From NCBI GenBank assembly GCA_026706395.1, contig JAPOYU010000138.1, forward strand, positions 14,606-27,905: 13,300 nt of DNA. Direction: 5' to 3'. Shown here one piece after another: positions 1 to 7,092 of this stretch; positions within the stretch are counted from its first letter, which is position 1; every line of letters starts with the position of its first letter. Source of the DNA: Chloroflexota bacterium. Its GTDB lineage: Bacteria > Chloroflexota > Anaerolineae > Aggregatilineales > Phototrophicaceae. The translations under genes and the position numbers were made by a program. The notes below the pieces were generated by a model. It did no database searches and was not told where the DNA came from. It saw only the letters and a list, made by a program, of their open reading frames with translations.

Positions 1-175
1 TCCTGACGAATCGGAAATGCTGCGGCCCACGATTGTGGAGCGCATTAAATTTGCCTGGCAACGCGAGATCAAAGGCCCAGAACGGCGCGCGGATGTCAAC
101 AAGGAGTTCGCCGCCCGGCGCCATGCAGTTCTGTCAATGCTGGCCGATTACGCGGGAAAACCGAACGGTGAATGA
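1..175 (+). CDS. 3' end of an unrecognised protein (truncated by window edge)
   Basis: An open frame runs from the window edge (first full codon at 2) to TGA at 173-175, giving 57 residues that begin PDESEMLRPTIVERIKF and end ADYAGKPNGE. The tail is charged, with many Arg, Lys and Glu, and is probably helical. I see no catalytic motif and do not recognise the family. It is preferred over the longer overlapping frame that begins at 33 because the next gene appears to start at GTG 168 and overlap this stop, a normal operon arrangement. That both frames are translated is an inference. The start lies outside the window. Confidence 0.5.
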   Translation, partial: PDESEMLRPTIVERIKFAWQREIKGPERRADVNKEFAARRHAVLSMLADYAGKPNGE

Positions 176-524
176 TCAGATCGTTGTGAGCAACCTCTGG
201 GCTGATCTCGATGGAGCGGTGTTACGGCAAGCCAATGGCTATTTTGATCTCAGCCAGGCGCCGGAGAATGAGAACCGTCGCCGACTGGAGCTGTTGAAAG
301 CCACCGGGCACGTCGCCAATGTGACATTCCGATGGGAGCATGCGACGTACCAAGCCGTGATCACGGATACGCAAGTCATTCCACCGCGGTATTTCGGCGA
401 CTTCATCGTATTCTATTGGTCGCGCGATGTTACCGAACCGGAAGATCGGGCGGCGGTCGACGCAGAGTCCCTCAAGGCTGCGGTAGCAGCAGGTTTCGAA
501 ATTCTGCCAAGGCCAGGTCCATAG
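168..524 (+). CDS. Hypothetical protein, 118 aa, GTG start overlapping the upstream stop
   Basis: The frame is open from 33, but residues before GTG 168 are read out of frame with the upstream gene and look non-coding. From GTG 168 the protein begins MNDQIVVSNLWADLDG and ends FEILPRPGP. The GTG lies 5 nt before the TGA of the preceding frame, so the genes overlap by 8 nt and are probably translationally coupled; a GGGAA sequence lies about 10 nt upstream. The protein is soluble-looking, mixed alpha/beta and rich in Trp, Tyr and Phe (WADLDG, FRWEHATYQ, FIVFYWSRDV), ending in an acidic helix (EPEDRAAVDAESLKAAVAAG). There is no signal peptide or membrane segment. I do not recognise the family and assign no function. 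Confidence 0.55.
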   Translation: MNDQIVVSNLWADLDGAVLRQANGYFDLSQAPENENRRRLELLKATGHVANVTFRWEHATYQAVITDTQVIPPRYFGDFIVFYWSRDVTEPEDRAAVDAESLKAAVAAGFEILPRPGP

Positions 525-682
525 CTGTGAACTAGAAAGCGATGCCTTGGATGCCGCAGCATCATGCGCAGGCGGCAGCGCGATCTGTCACATTGGAGGA
601 TCATGAGCGCCAACATTGCGGCGCTTGGAGTTGGCGGCGCTGCGCTGGTCGAATGTCGATGCGGAAAAGAGATTCATTTGCG

Positions 683-1372
683 TCAGAGGAGGTCCGGTTG
701 CGTCGGCGGAACAACTGGTACGATCACAGAGGGATTGTCATTGACTGGTCGATTAACCTCAGTGGATACTTCATAGAAGCGCAACTTATCACTTGGACAA
801 CCTGCCATTAAGGGAAGCCATTCTTGCTGTATTAATTCGCGCGGCGCGAGCCACAGGTTGTGGTCTTCCGGCTCGATCATTACGACCATGCGATGGTGTA
901 TCGGCCGGATCGTATCATTAGCTTCGGTGGTCAAGATGGCGCAACTGTGAAGGGCGCTGCCATCGTGCTGCTTCCAGCTTTCCCATAAACCGGCCATGGC
1001 GAAGATCTCGCAGTCATTGCGCTGGATATAGATTGGAACCTTCCGGCCGCCGCGCTTCTGCCATTCAAAATAGCCATCAGCCGGAATCAAGCAGCGGCGT
1101 CGCTTGAAGGCGGTGCGGAACGAGGGTTTTTCCGCTGCCGTTTCCGATCGGGCGTTAATCATGCGTTGACCAATGGCCGGGTCTTTTGCCCAAAACGGGA
1201 TCAGGCCCCATTTGAAGAATTGCAATACCTTGGGGTCGCGGTCCGTGATGACAGACACCTGTTGCGATGGCGCAATGTTGAAGCGCGGCTGCGCCCAAGC
1301 CGAGACATCATCCAGTTGGAAGGCGAGTTGAATCGCTTGGGCATCAGCTGTTAGCGTATAGCGTCCGCACAT
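683..1372 (-). CDS. yedK: SRAP domain protein (YedK/HMCES family), abasic-site DNA-protein crosslinker
   Basis: This 229-residue protein matches the whole SRAP family, whose usual length is about 220. Members form a stable thiazolidine crosslink to abasic sites in single-stranded DNA through Cys2, which shields the lesion from error-prone repair and strand breakage. Visible signatures are MCGRYTLT at the N-terminus with Cys2 exposed after Met removal, RFNIAPSQ (30-37), NARSE (73-77, the DNA-contacting Asn), GYFEWQ with Glu103, and HHRM (159-162) carrying the active-site His. ATG 1372 is preceded by an AAGGA ribosome site about 9 nt upstream, and Cys2 fixes this start. It lies 89 bp downstream of dnaE2 on the same strand, so it probably belongs to the mutagenesis operon, although a separate promoter in the gap cannot be excluded. 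All key residues are present. Confidence 0.95.
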   Translation of the reverse strand: MCGRYTLTADAQAIQLAFQLDDVSAWAQPRFNIAPSQQVSVITDRDPKVLQFFKWGLIPFWAKDPAIGQRMINARSETAAEKPSFRTAFKRRRCLIPADGYFEWQKRGGRKVPIYIQRNDCEIFAMAGLWESWKQHDGSALHSCAILTTEANDTIRPIHHRMVVMIEPEDHNLWLAPRELIQQEWLPLMAGCPSDKLRFYEVSTEVNRPVNDNPSVIVPVVPPTQPDLL

Positions 1373-1395
1373 AACATCGTTCCTTTTTCATGCTC

Positions 1396-1409
1396 CATTG
1401 CCGGCAATG
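1396..1409. repeat. Perfect 14-bp palindrome between dnaE2 and the SRAP gene
   Basis: CATTGCCGGCAATG reads the same on both strands. It lies in the 89-bp gap between the dnaE2 stop (1462) and the SRAP start (1372), about 25 bp upstream of the SRAP start codon. It could be a protein-binding site or a small processing hairpin (5-bp stem, CCGG loop). No U-tract follows, so it is not an intrinsic terminator. Its function is unknown. Confidence 0.3.
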
Positions 1410-1461
1410 CTCGCAAGCTGCGATATCCACGTCAGCATGAACGCCAGAATAGATCATGAGC

Positions 1462-4400
1462 CTATATTTCCTGTTCAAACGAGGTGGACCTCACCTTGCG
1501 CCCCTGAAGTGAACCTATGCGCTCGGACGTTGACGCATGATTCGGCAAGGGGCGCACCGCAGAGGCCCTAATAGTGGTCACAGTTTCGTCGCGTTCTACT
1601 GTTCCCGTGACCCAAAGAAACCGCTCATTGCGGATCGTTCTCCGCGCTTGGTAATACAGATTGGGAAAAACGACGATGTTTATCAATTCGTATTCGTCTT
1701 CAAGAGTAATGAATCGGATTTCCTTAGCGGTCTCCGGCGCCTGAATTATAACCACCAATCCCGCTGTTTGAACGACAGCATTCTCCCGCGCTCTCAGTAT
1801 TTGCTTGCTGTGCAAGATGCGTCGCTCTAGGCAGAATGCTCGATAGTATTGCATGGGATGGTGTTGTGTAGAGAGCCCAGTCGCCGCTAATTCCATATTC
1901 AGCCGCTCCATCGGCGTCGGCACAGGCAGTTGAATGGATGGCGTGTCCATTGGCAGGTTGCCCTTTGCCTGATGTAGAATCCCGGCATCCCATAATAGTT
2001 GATGCCGCGACGAATGCCAGCTGTCCATCGCGCCGGATTGGATGATGCGCTCGACTAAGCGCAAGGGGAGTTTGACCCGACGCATAAAATCCTGTAAATC
2101 AGCAAAAGGGCGTTGCGCGCGGATCTCCAGGAGTTGGTTCAGGCGCCGATTTTTTATGCCCTTGATGTATTGCAGCCCGATACGAATACCGTCGTCTTCA
2201 ACCGTGCAATCCGCTCCGCTGCGATTGATATCGGGCGGCAGCACTGCGATGCCTTGCCGCATGGCATCATAGACCAATGTGCTCGGTGCCCAGAAGCCCA
2301 TCGGTTGATGATTCAAAATAGCGGCATAAAACACCGCCGGATAATGATATTTGAACCATGCCGATCGATAGGTCAATACAGCAAAGCTGGCCGCATGGCT
2401 CTTGGCAAAGGAATAAGCGCCGAAGCCTCGCAATTGTCCGAATATGGCCTGGGCGGTCCCTTCTGCGACGCCATTCTTTATTGCGCCTTTGATGAAGATG
2501 GTTTCCAATTGATCAAGCAGTTGAAAAGAGTGCTTGCTGCCCAAAGCGCGGCGCAATAATTCACCTTGACCATGTGTAAAACCGCCAATGTCATGCGCTA
2601 CCTTCAACACTTGCTCTTGCCACAAAATCACGCCCAGGGTTTCTTCCAGCCCTGATTTTAGGCGGCCATCGAGATAGCTGACCGCTTCTGCGCCGCGCCG
2701 GCGCCGCAAATAAGGATGCACCATATTGCCCATGATCGGTCCCGGGCGGATCAAACTGATAGCGATGACCAAATCGAGGAAACGGGTCGGTTTCAGACGG
2801 GGCAAGGTATTCATTTGCGCCCGGCTCTCACACTGAAACACGCCAAAGGTTTTGGCTTGAGTGATCATTTGATAGACTCGCGGGTCTTCAAAAGGGATCA
2901 TGTCTGCATCGACGCCGGTGCGTTCCACCATTTCGGTGATGGCGGATAACATTTTCAGCCCCAGAACATCGATCTTGATAATGCCTGCGTCTTCTAAACT
3001 TTCCTTGTCCCATTGGACCACTGTGCGATCTGGCATGGTCGCCGGTTCAGTGGGCAGGCGGCGCGAAAGCGGCACATCGGCGATAATCTCGCCACCATTG
3101 TGTATGCCTATATGCCGGACATTGCCCAATAAGCGATCGCAAATATGGAAAAAAGGCTCTAAATGAGGTTGCGGGTTGCCTTTCATTTCCTGCTTGCTGG
3201 AACGTTTGTCAAGCAGGGCGGATCCATCATTGGCTGTGCGGGGGGGAAGTTTGTTTGCTGCCGCTGTACGGACTTCCCATTGATCTTTCAGAAAAGGAAG
3301 ACTTGACGGCGCCAGTCCCCAAGCTTTGGCAACGTCGCGAATAACACTGCGATGGCGATAGGTGACAAATGTGCATGCCATTGCCGCGTGAGTGCGCCCG
3401 TATTTGTCGTAAAGGTATTGAATGACCTCTTCCCGTCTGTCCGCATCAAAATCCATGTCGATATCAGGGGCCATCTGTCGCTCAGGCGATAAAAACCGCT
3501 CAAATACAAGTTGGTGTTCTATCGGATCAACTGGCGCGATCATCAACAAATACGCCACCAGTGAATTAGCCGCTGAACCCCGTCCCTGACAGCGAATGCC
3601 GTTTTTCCAGGCAAAGCGCACAATATCCCAGACCACCAGAAAATAATTTGCCAGACCGGTCGCTTCGATGATGTTCAATTCATGTTGCAGGCGACTTTCC
3701 ATGTATGGCTTATACCGTTCTGAATGGCAGCACATCCGCGATAGATAAGCTTGGGCAGTCATTCCTGCCGGCACGGGATATCGCGGCAGCTCCTGCAATC
3801 GAGAGGGAAGCTGATAAGGACACTGCTCGGCAATAAGGCTGGTGTTTTCCAAGGCGCGTGGGTAACGACGGAATAATTCCTGTATCGCAGCTAGCGACTT
3901 CAGGTAATACTGTCCATTGGGGAAAAGATGTGATTGCACATTGTCTAATGAGCGATTGTGCCGGATAGCCGTGACCACATCACTCAGAGGTTTGTCTTCG
4001 GGCTTGAGGTAGTGCACATGATTGGTGGCGACATAACCCAGCTTCAAAGAATCCGCCAATCCAACCAGCGCGGCCATGCGCTGGTCATCATACGGACGGC
4101 GATGATGATGCAATTCTATCCAGAAGCGATCTCTACCGAACATCGCTACATAACGCCCCGCGGCTTGCCCGCCGGCTTCCACGCCTCCCGTCTCTAAACA
4201 ACGGGCAATCTCGCCTTCACACCCGCCGGATAAAGCGATCAGTCCGTCTGTGCGCCCCTCTAATTGCTCAAATCGCAGCAAGCCTTCGCCTTTTGGGGCT
4301 TGATGCTGCGCCTGTGTGATCAACCAGCACAGGTTCTTCCAGCCGGTCTCATTCGCCACCAGCAAGGGCAATGCCAGGTCATGCTCAAGGGTCAACTCGG

Positions 4401-4602
4401 CGCCAAGTATCGTTTGGATACCCAGCGCCTGTCCCGTTCTTTGAAACTCGACTGCGCCATAGACATTGTTATGATCGGTCAGCGCCAGACCTGCCATGCC
4501 CAAACGACAGGCCTCCGTCAGCAGGGCGCCGGGCGATGCTGTGCCGCGCAACAGGCTATAAGAGGAATGCGCGCGGAGCTCGACATAATCGCTGTCAGTC
4601 AT
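1462..4602 (-). CDS. dnaE2: Error-prone DNA polymerase DnaE2 (ImuC), C-family alpha subunit
   Basis: This 1046-residue protein is full length for DnaE2 (about 1000-1100). It is the catalytic polymerase of the ImuA/ImuB/DnaE2 mutasome, which synthesises across DNA lesions during the SOS response. A PHP domain opens the protein (LRAHSSYSLLRG 9-20; LTDHNNVYG 41-49; IELHHHRRPYDDQR 162-175, typical of DnaE2). The polymerase core has RCQGRGSAANSL (337-348), the catalytic pair in PDIDMDF (Asp380/Asp382), and a third acidic residue at IKIDVLGLK (Asp545). A helix-hairpin-helix region follows (QYIKGIKNRRL), then an OB fold at about 940-1020 (AGLVVIIQAPETAKEIRFITLEDE split over several strands). There is no exonuclease insertion. 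ATG 4602 overlaps the stop of the DUF6504 gene by 8 nt and has no strong ribosome site, so its translation is probably coupled. The frame is intact over 3.1 kb. Confidence 0.97.
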   Translation of the reverse strand: MTDSDYVELRAHSSYSLLRGTASPGALLTEACRLGMAGLALTDHNNVYGAVEFQRTGQALGIQTILGAELTLEHDLALPLLVANETGWKNLCWLITQAQHQAPKGEGLLRFEQLEGRTDGLIALSGGCEGEIARCLETGGVEAGGQAAGRYVAMFGRDRFWIELHHHRRPYDDQRMAALVGLADSLKLGYVATNHVHYLKPEDKPLSDVVTAIRHNRSLDNVQSHLFPNGQYYLKSLAAIQELFRRYPRALENTSLIAEQCPYQLPSRLQELPRYPVPAGMTAQAYLSRMCCHSERYKPYMESRLQHELNIIEATGLANYFLVVWDIVRFAWKNGIRCQGRGSAANSLVAYLLMIAPVDPIEHQLVFERFLSPERQMAPDIDMDFDADRREEVIQYLYDKYGRTHAAMACTFVTYRHRSVIRDVAKAWGLAPSSLPFLKDQWEVRTAAANKLPPRTANDGSALLDKRSSKQEMKGNPQPHLEPFFHICDRLLGNVRHIGIHNGGEIIADVPLSRRLPTEPATMPDRTVVQWDKESLEDAGIIKIDVLGLKMLSAITEMVERTGVDADMIPFEDPRVYQMITQAKTFGVFQCESRAQMNTLPRLKPTRFLDLVIAISLIRPGPIMGNMVHPYLRRRRGAEAVSYLDGRLKSGLEETLGVILWQEQVLKVAHDIGGFTHGQGELLRRALGSKHSFQLLDQLETIFIKGAIKNGVAEGTAQAIFGQLRGFGAYSFAKSHAASFAVLTYRSAWFKYHYPAVFYAAILNHQPMGFWAPSTLVYDAMRQGIAVLPPDINRSGADCTVEDDGIRIGLQYIKGIKNRRLNQLLEIRAQRPFADLQDFMRRVKLPLRLVERIIQSGAMDSWHSSRHQLLWDAGILHQAKGNLPMDTPSIQLPVPTPMERLNMELAATGLSTQHHPMQYYRAFCLERRILHSKQILRARENAVVQTAGLVVIIQAPETAKEIRFITLEDEYELINIVVFPNLYYQARRTIRNERFLWVTGTVERDETVTTIRASAVRPLPNHASTSERIGSLQGRKVRSTSFEQEI

Positions 4603-4846
4603 AAATACGTTGAATCGCCCACAGATCAGTCAACAGGTCATGGTAAATGACCAAGAGCAAGCCTTTTTGGGTCAGAACCTTGTAGTAATCGCGGTAGATT
4701 CGTTCGCGCCACCAATTGACATCCATTTGCCAGCTTAAAGCGATATGCTGGATCGGATGCCAGGCCTGTCCCCATTGGATGGCAATTGGGATATCACCAC
4801 GGGTCTGCACACCCAGTGTCGGCGCATCCTTGTACAGACGTGTCAC
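4595..4846 (-). CDS. DUF6504-like small protein of the imuB-dnaE2 operon
   Basis: This 83-residue soluble protein lies between imuB and dnaE2. Its pattern (a strand ending in PIAIQWGQAWHPIQHI, a W-rich centre DVNWWRERIYRDYYKV, then the tail LLTDLWAIQRIYD) fits the small DUF6504 proteins seen next to ImuB or DinB-type genes in Actinobacteria, Deinococcota and Chloroflexota. This is recognition by eye, not a profile search. The start is GTG 4846, which overlaps the imuB TGA (4843-4845) in a GTGA junction; the stop overlaps the dnaE2 start by 8 nt. Such tight coupling suggests matched expression and perhaps a physical role in the mutasome. The biochemical function is unknown. Confidence 0.8.
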   Translation of the reverse strand: MTRLYKDAPTLGVQTRGDIPIAIQWGQAWHPIQHIALSWQMDVNWWRERIYRDYYKVLTQKGLLLVIYHDLLTDLWAIQRIYD

Positions 4847-5997
4847 GCGCTCACCATCTTGTACTGCAATTCCGGCGGGAAATAGCGCGGCACATCGGTC
4901 AGCGTCGGTTGGCTAACTTTTTCATCAAAGCGCTTTTGCCACTGCTTGATCGCTTGATTGAGGGAGTAGCGATGCTGTGTCATATTGAAGAGCGATAATT
5001 GCCTTGGCTGCGCCGGCGTCAGTTCTGATAATTGCAGCTTCAAGTGGGCAATGCCGGTCGTATAGGCGGGTTGTTCGAGCAATATGGGCAGCTGCCGCTG
5101 AAAATGAGCCAGGCTGCATATCGGCCTGTTCGGCGCCAGATGAATTTCATGGGTCGTACGGTCTTCGCCCGTGAGCAACACTGTCAGTCGACCGGCTTCG
5201 CGCTTGTTTAACTGATGAATCAACAAACGAGCCAGTCGTAAACAGGCTGAAATCAGGCTCTCCTTATCCGCCACCGGATCGTCAAAGGCCAGGGATTGTG
5301 TAAGGACCAACGGCGGTTGGCAGGATTGCAAGGGGCGCGAGTCGAGGCCAATGGCGAGATCGTAACACCAAAGCCCATGCTTACCCCATTGCTCGAAAAC
5401 AGCCGCGCGAGACAGCGCCACATAATCGCCGATAGTGCGGATTCCCATCATCGGTATCCGGCGGTGCATATCTGGGTTCAAAGGCAGAAGTGTCGCCGGG
5501 AAGGGCGCGAGAAACGCAGCTTCTTCACCTTTAGCTACCACGCAATGATCTGCGCTACCGATTCCGGCAACCCGCGCCGCAAACTTGCCGCTAGCGCTGC
5601 CCATCGAGACCTGGCCATCAAGGTGAGATTGTATCCGTGCCCGCAAAAAAGCGAGTTCGTCCGCGTGCTGCGTATTCACAACCAACAAGGCATTACCAGG
5701 GCTGTATCTGGGTTCCACCTTGTCGACGTAGTGGAATAAATCGGCGATCACTTCGGTGAACAGTCGGCGGTACACATCTTCTCGCGCTGGCAGTATGGCG
5801 GCATCGGAGCAGTGTAATTCCGCCTGTTTGCGGGTATCGCCGATCCGCACCCCCGCTTGGCGCGCCAGCGCATCCGTGGCCAACACCTTAAGATGTTGGT
5901 TGCCATTCATCACGATGACTGGGCTGCGGCGCAGTTGCGGTTGATGCTGGCGTTCGATGGATGCCGCGACGTCCCAGATCACGAATGTACTAAACAT
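4843..5997 (-). CDS. imuB: ImuB-like Y-family polymerase homologue, probably catalytically inactive
   Basis: I place the start at ATG 5997 (384 residues) rather than at an upstream ATG at 6063, because GGGAGG lies 6 nt before it and the N-terminus MFSTFVIWDVAASIE aligns with the first strand of DinB-type polymerases. In active Y-family enzymes the palm has an SIDE-type motif. Here the equivalent stretch reads VEPRYSPGNALLVV (95-107) and lacks the acidic pair, so metal-dependent catalysis is unlikely. This matches ImuB, an adaptor that recruits DnaE2. The hallmark is QLSLF at 333-337, a consensus sliding-clamp-binding pentapeptide. A palm/fingers region, a helix-hairpin-helix-like GIRTIGDYVALSR (185-197) and a little-finger-like region precede it. 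The tail after the clamp motif is short (about 47 residues), so the protein is shorter than many ImuBs. The start overlaps the imuA-like stop by 8 nt. Confidence 0.88.
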   Translation of the reverse strand: MFSTFVIWDVAASIERQHQPQLRRSPVIVMNGNQHLKVLATDALARQAGVRIGDTRKQAELHCSDAAILPAREDVYRRLFTEVIADLFHYVDKVEPRYSPGNALLVVNTQHADELAFLRARIQSHLDGQVSMGSASGKFAARVAGIGSADHCVVAKGEEAAFLAPFPATLLPLNPDMHRRIPMMGIRTIGDYVALSRAAVFEQWGKHGLWCYDLAIGLDSRPLQSCQPPLVLTQSLAFDDPVADKESLISACLRLARLLIHQLNKREAGRLTVLLTGEDRTTHEIHLAPNRPICSLAHFQRQLPILLEQPAYTTGIAHLKLQLSELTPAQPRQLSLFNMTQHRYSLNQAIKQWQKRFDEKVSQPTLTDVPRYFPPELQYKMVSA

Positions 5998-6646
5998 TGG
6001 TTTCCTCCCTTGGTACGACAAATGACATCCTGCGCTGGCGACATGGCAGAAAAGGGTGAGCAATTAAGCACAGATCGCTGTTAAAGCCGATAATGTCCTG
6101 ATTGTCCAACTGCCACGACTGACGTTGGCATTGCAGCGCCACTTGCATCTGTGATAGTGGTTGTGGAGATAGGCTGATAAGCGTTAGTGGAGCGTGACGC
6201 AATGTCGCTTTGAGTTGGGCAAGTGGCAAGGTTGGCGGGTTATCGATTACCAACAAACAGGGAAGCTGGTGCTGCGCTAGAGAGCGAATCAAAAACAATG
6301 CCCGCTTGAGCGATGTCTGGCTAATCAACAGGAGGCGGTCAATTTGAACGCCGGTTGCAGCGGCATTGGGCGGATCAAAAAGGTCTTCCATTTCCAGATA
6401 GATTGCTGGTACGCCCTGTGCTTGCACACTGGCAATCGTGCGATATAGCAATGTGGTTGCGCCCGATGTCGCCTGTCCGCTTAGACTATGGGTCGCGCCT
6501 TTCAGCAGGCCGCCATCCAAGAGGCCGTCGACCGCTTCCATGCCAGTGCTTAAAGTCTCATGCACTTGCATAAGCTCCGAGGCACGACGCAGGGCTTGAT
6601 AACCGAAGCGCTGTTGGATATGGGTCACGATCATTTCGACTGACAA
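5990..6646 (-). CDS. imuA: ImuA-like RecA-fold protein (first gene of mutagenesis operon)
   Basis: This 218-residue protein has the RecA/ImuA-like order: a helical N-terminus, LSTGMEAVDGLLDGGLLKG (32-50), a P-loop-like segment at 56-65, then a Walker-B-like strand (LPCLLVIDNP, about 128-137). ImuA proteins bind ImuB and RecA filaments in the mutasome. The P-loop reads SGQATSGATT, so the ATP-contacting Lys of GxxxxGKT is Ala63; nucleotide hydrolysis is therefore doubtful. Two starts are possible: TTG 6646 (used here) and ATG 6634. Neither has a close ribosome site, and an in-frame TAA lies a short distance upstream, so no earlier start exists. It heads the operon, with a promoter about 35 bp upstream. 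The name could also be imuA' or recA-like; exact subfamily assignment needs a profile search. Confidence 0.8.
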   Translation of the reverse strand: MSVEMIVTHIQQRFGYQALRRASELMQVHETLSTGMEAVDGLLDGGLLKGATHSLSGQATSGATTLLYRTIASVQAQGVPAIYLEMEDLFDPPNAAATGVQIDRLLLISQTSLKRALFLIRSLAQHQLPCLLVIDNPPTLPLAQLKATLRHAPLTLISLSPQPLSQMQVALQCQRQSWQLDNQDIIGFNSDLCLIAHPFLPCRQRRMSFVVPREETNV

Positions 6647-6655
6647 AACGTTTCG
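6644..6655. promoter_or_regulatory. Near-palindrome at the imuA-like start codon
   Basis: On the minus strand CGAAACGTTTTG is symmetrical at 10 of 12 positions, with an AAACGTTT core, and overlaps the proposed TTG start (6646-6644). It could be an operator downstream of the promoter. The spacing does not fit a GAAC-N4-GTTC LexA box, so the binding protein is unknown, and chance is possible for such a short site. Confidence 0.25.
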
Positions 6656-6680
6656 ATAGCCTTTCGAGCCTTATAATCCC

Positions 6681-6709
6681 AAAATAGAACATAAGAGCTA
6701 ATTTGTCAA
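6681..6709 (-). promoter_or_regulatory. Sigma-70-type promoter of the imuA-imuB-dnaE2 operon with operator-like spacer
   Basis: On the minus strand a perfect -35 TTGACA (6709-6704) is followed after 17 bp by TATTTT (6686-6681; 4 of 6 bases match TATAAT). Transcription would begin near 6674, about 28 nt before the imuA-like start codon. Inside the spacer lies GCTC-TTAT-GTTC (6698-6687), a degenerate half-match to the GAAC-N4-GTTC LexA site of Gram-positive type. Its position between -35 and -10 is where a repressor would act. The promoter is well supported. LexA control is inferred from the operon content and the weak site. Confidence 0.65.
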
Positions 6710-6710
6710 C

Positions 6711-7092
6711 AGGAATAACTTATCTAACAGAATATAGATATTTGTATCATTTTGGCACTAGACAGCTGCGCTCTCTTACAGGATATGCCAGCGAAAGGCG
6801 ATTCTGTCGTGACCCACGAACTGGTAGCGGATCCCCAGATGTTCGACGCGGGCAATACAAAGATTGGGCGCCATGCCCTCGCTCTTAAGAGGCGGCCATT
6901 TGGGCGCTGTGGTGCGGCGACTGTCACAATGTCTTCACCTAGGCGAAGAATCGTATGTCCACCTTGACTGTGCCTTCTGGCGCGATGCAGCTGCGGAGTC
7001 AATATTGCCGGGCTGGGATGTGGATCAGGTTAGATCATCACCGCTGCAGCCCAATCTGCTCGGACCCCGTGACAGCGCAGGTCTCGCCGACT
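6711..7092. other. 382-bp region without a convincing gene; possible decayed remnant
   Basis: This stretch lies between the MalG-type permease stop and the mutagenesis promoter. No frame on either strand gives a recognisable protein. Short minus-strand pieces have a coding feel but sit in different frames separated by stops: one contains APEGTVKVDIRFFA, and another (6874 down to TAA 6776) ends HLGIRYQFVGHDRIAFRWHIL. The second could be the genuine C-terminus of a lost gene downstream of the permeases, for example a glycoside-processing protein. That is a guess from context only. The last 60 bp before 6711 are AT-rich. I see no terminator hairpin followed by a T-tract. Confidence 0.3.

Noticed and set aside
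608..636. Inverted repeat CGCCAAC / GTTGGCG as a terminator for the SRAP gene
   Set aside because: A 7-bp stem with a 15-nt loop and no T-tract in either direction; too weak to call.
603..776. Small + strand frame with GGAGG before ATG 603 and a CRCGKE motif
   Set aside because: The ribosome site is only 3 nt from the ATG, only one CxC pair is present, and the frame runs 94 nt into the certain SRAP gene on the other strand.
4264..4650. Long + strand frames opposite the start of dnaE2
   Set aside because: They lie opposite the conserved PHP-domain coding sequence and have no recognisable product.
5998..6063. Upstream ATG of imuB at 6063
   Set aside because: It lacks a ribosome site and adds 22 residues with no family match, whereas ATG 5997 has GGGAGG correctly spaced and aligns with the family N-terminus.
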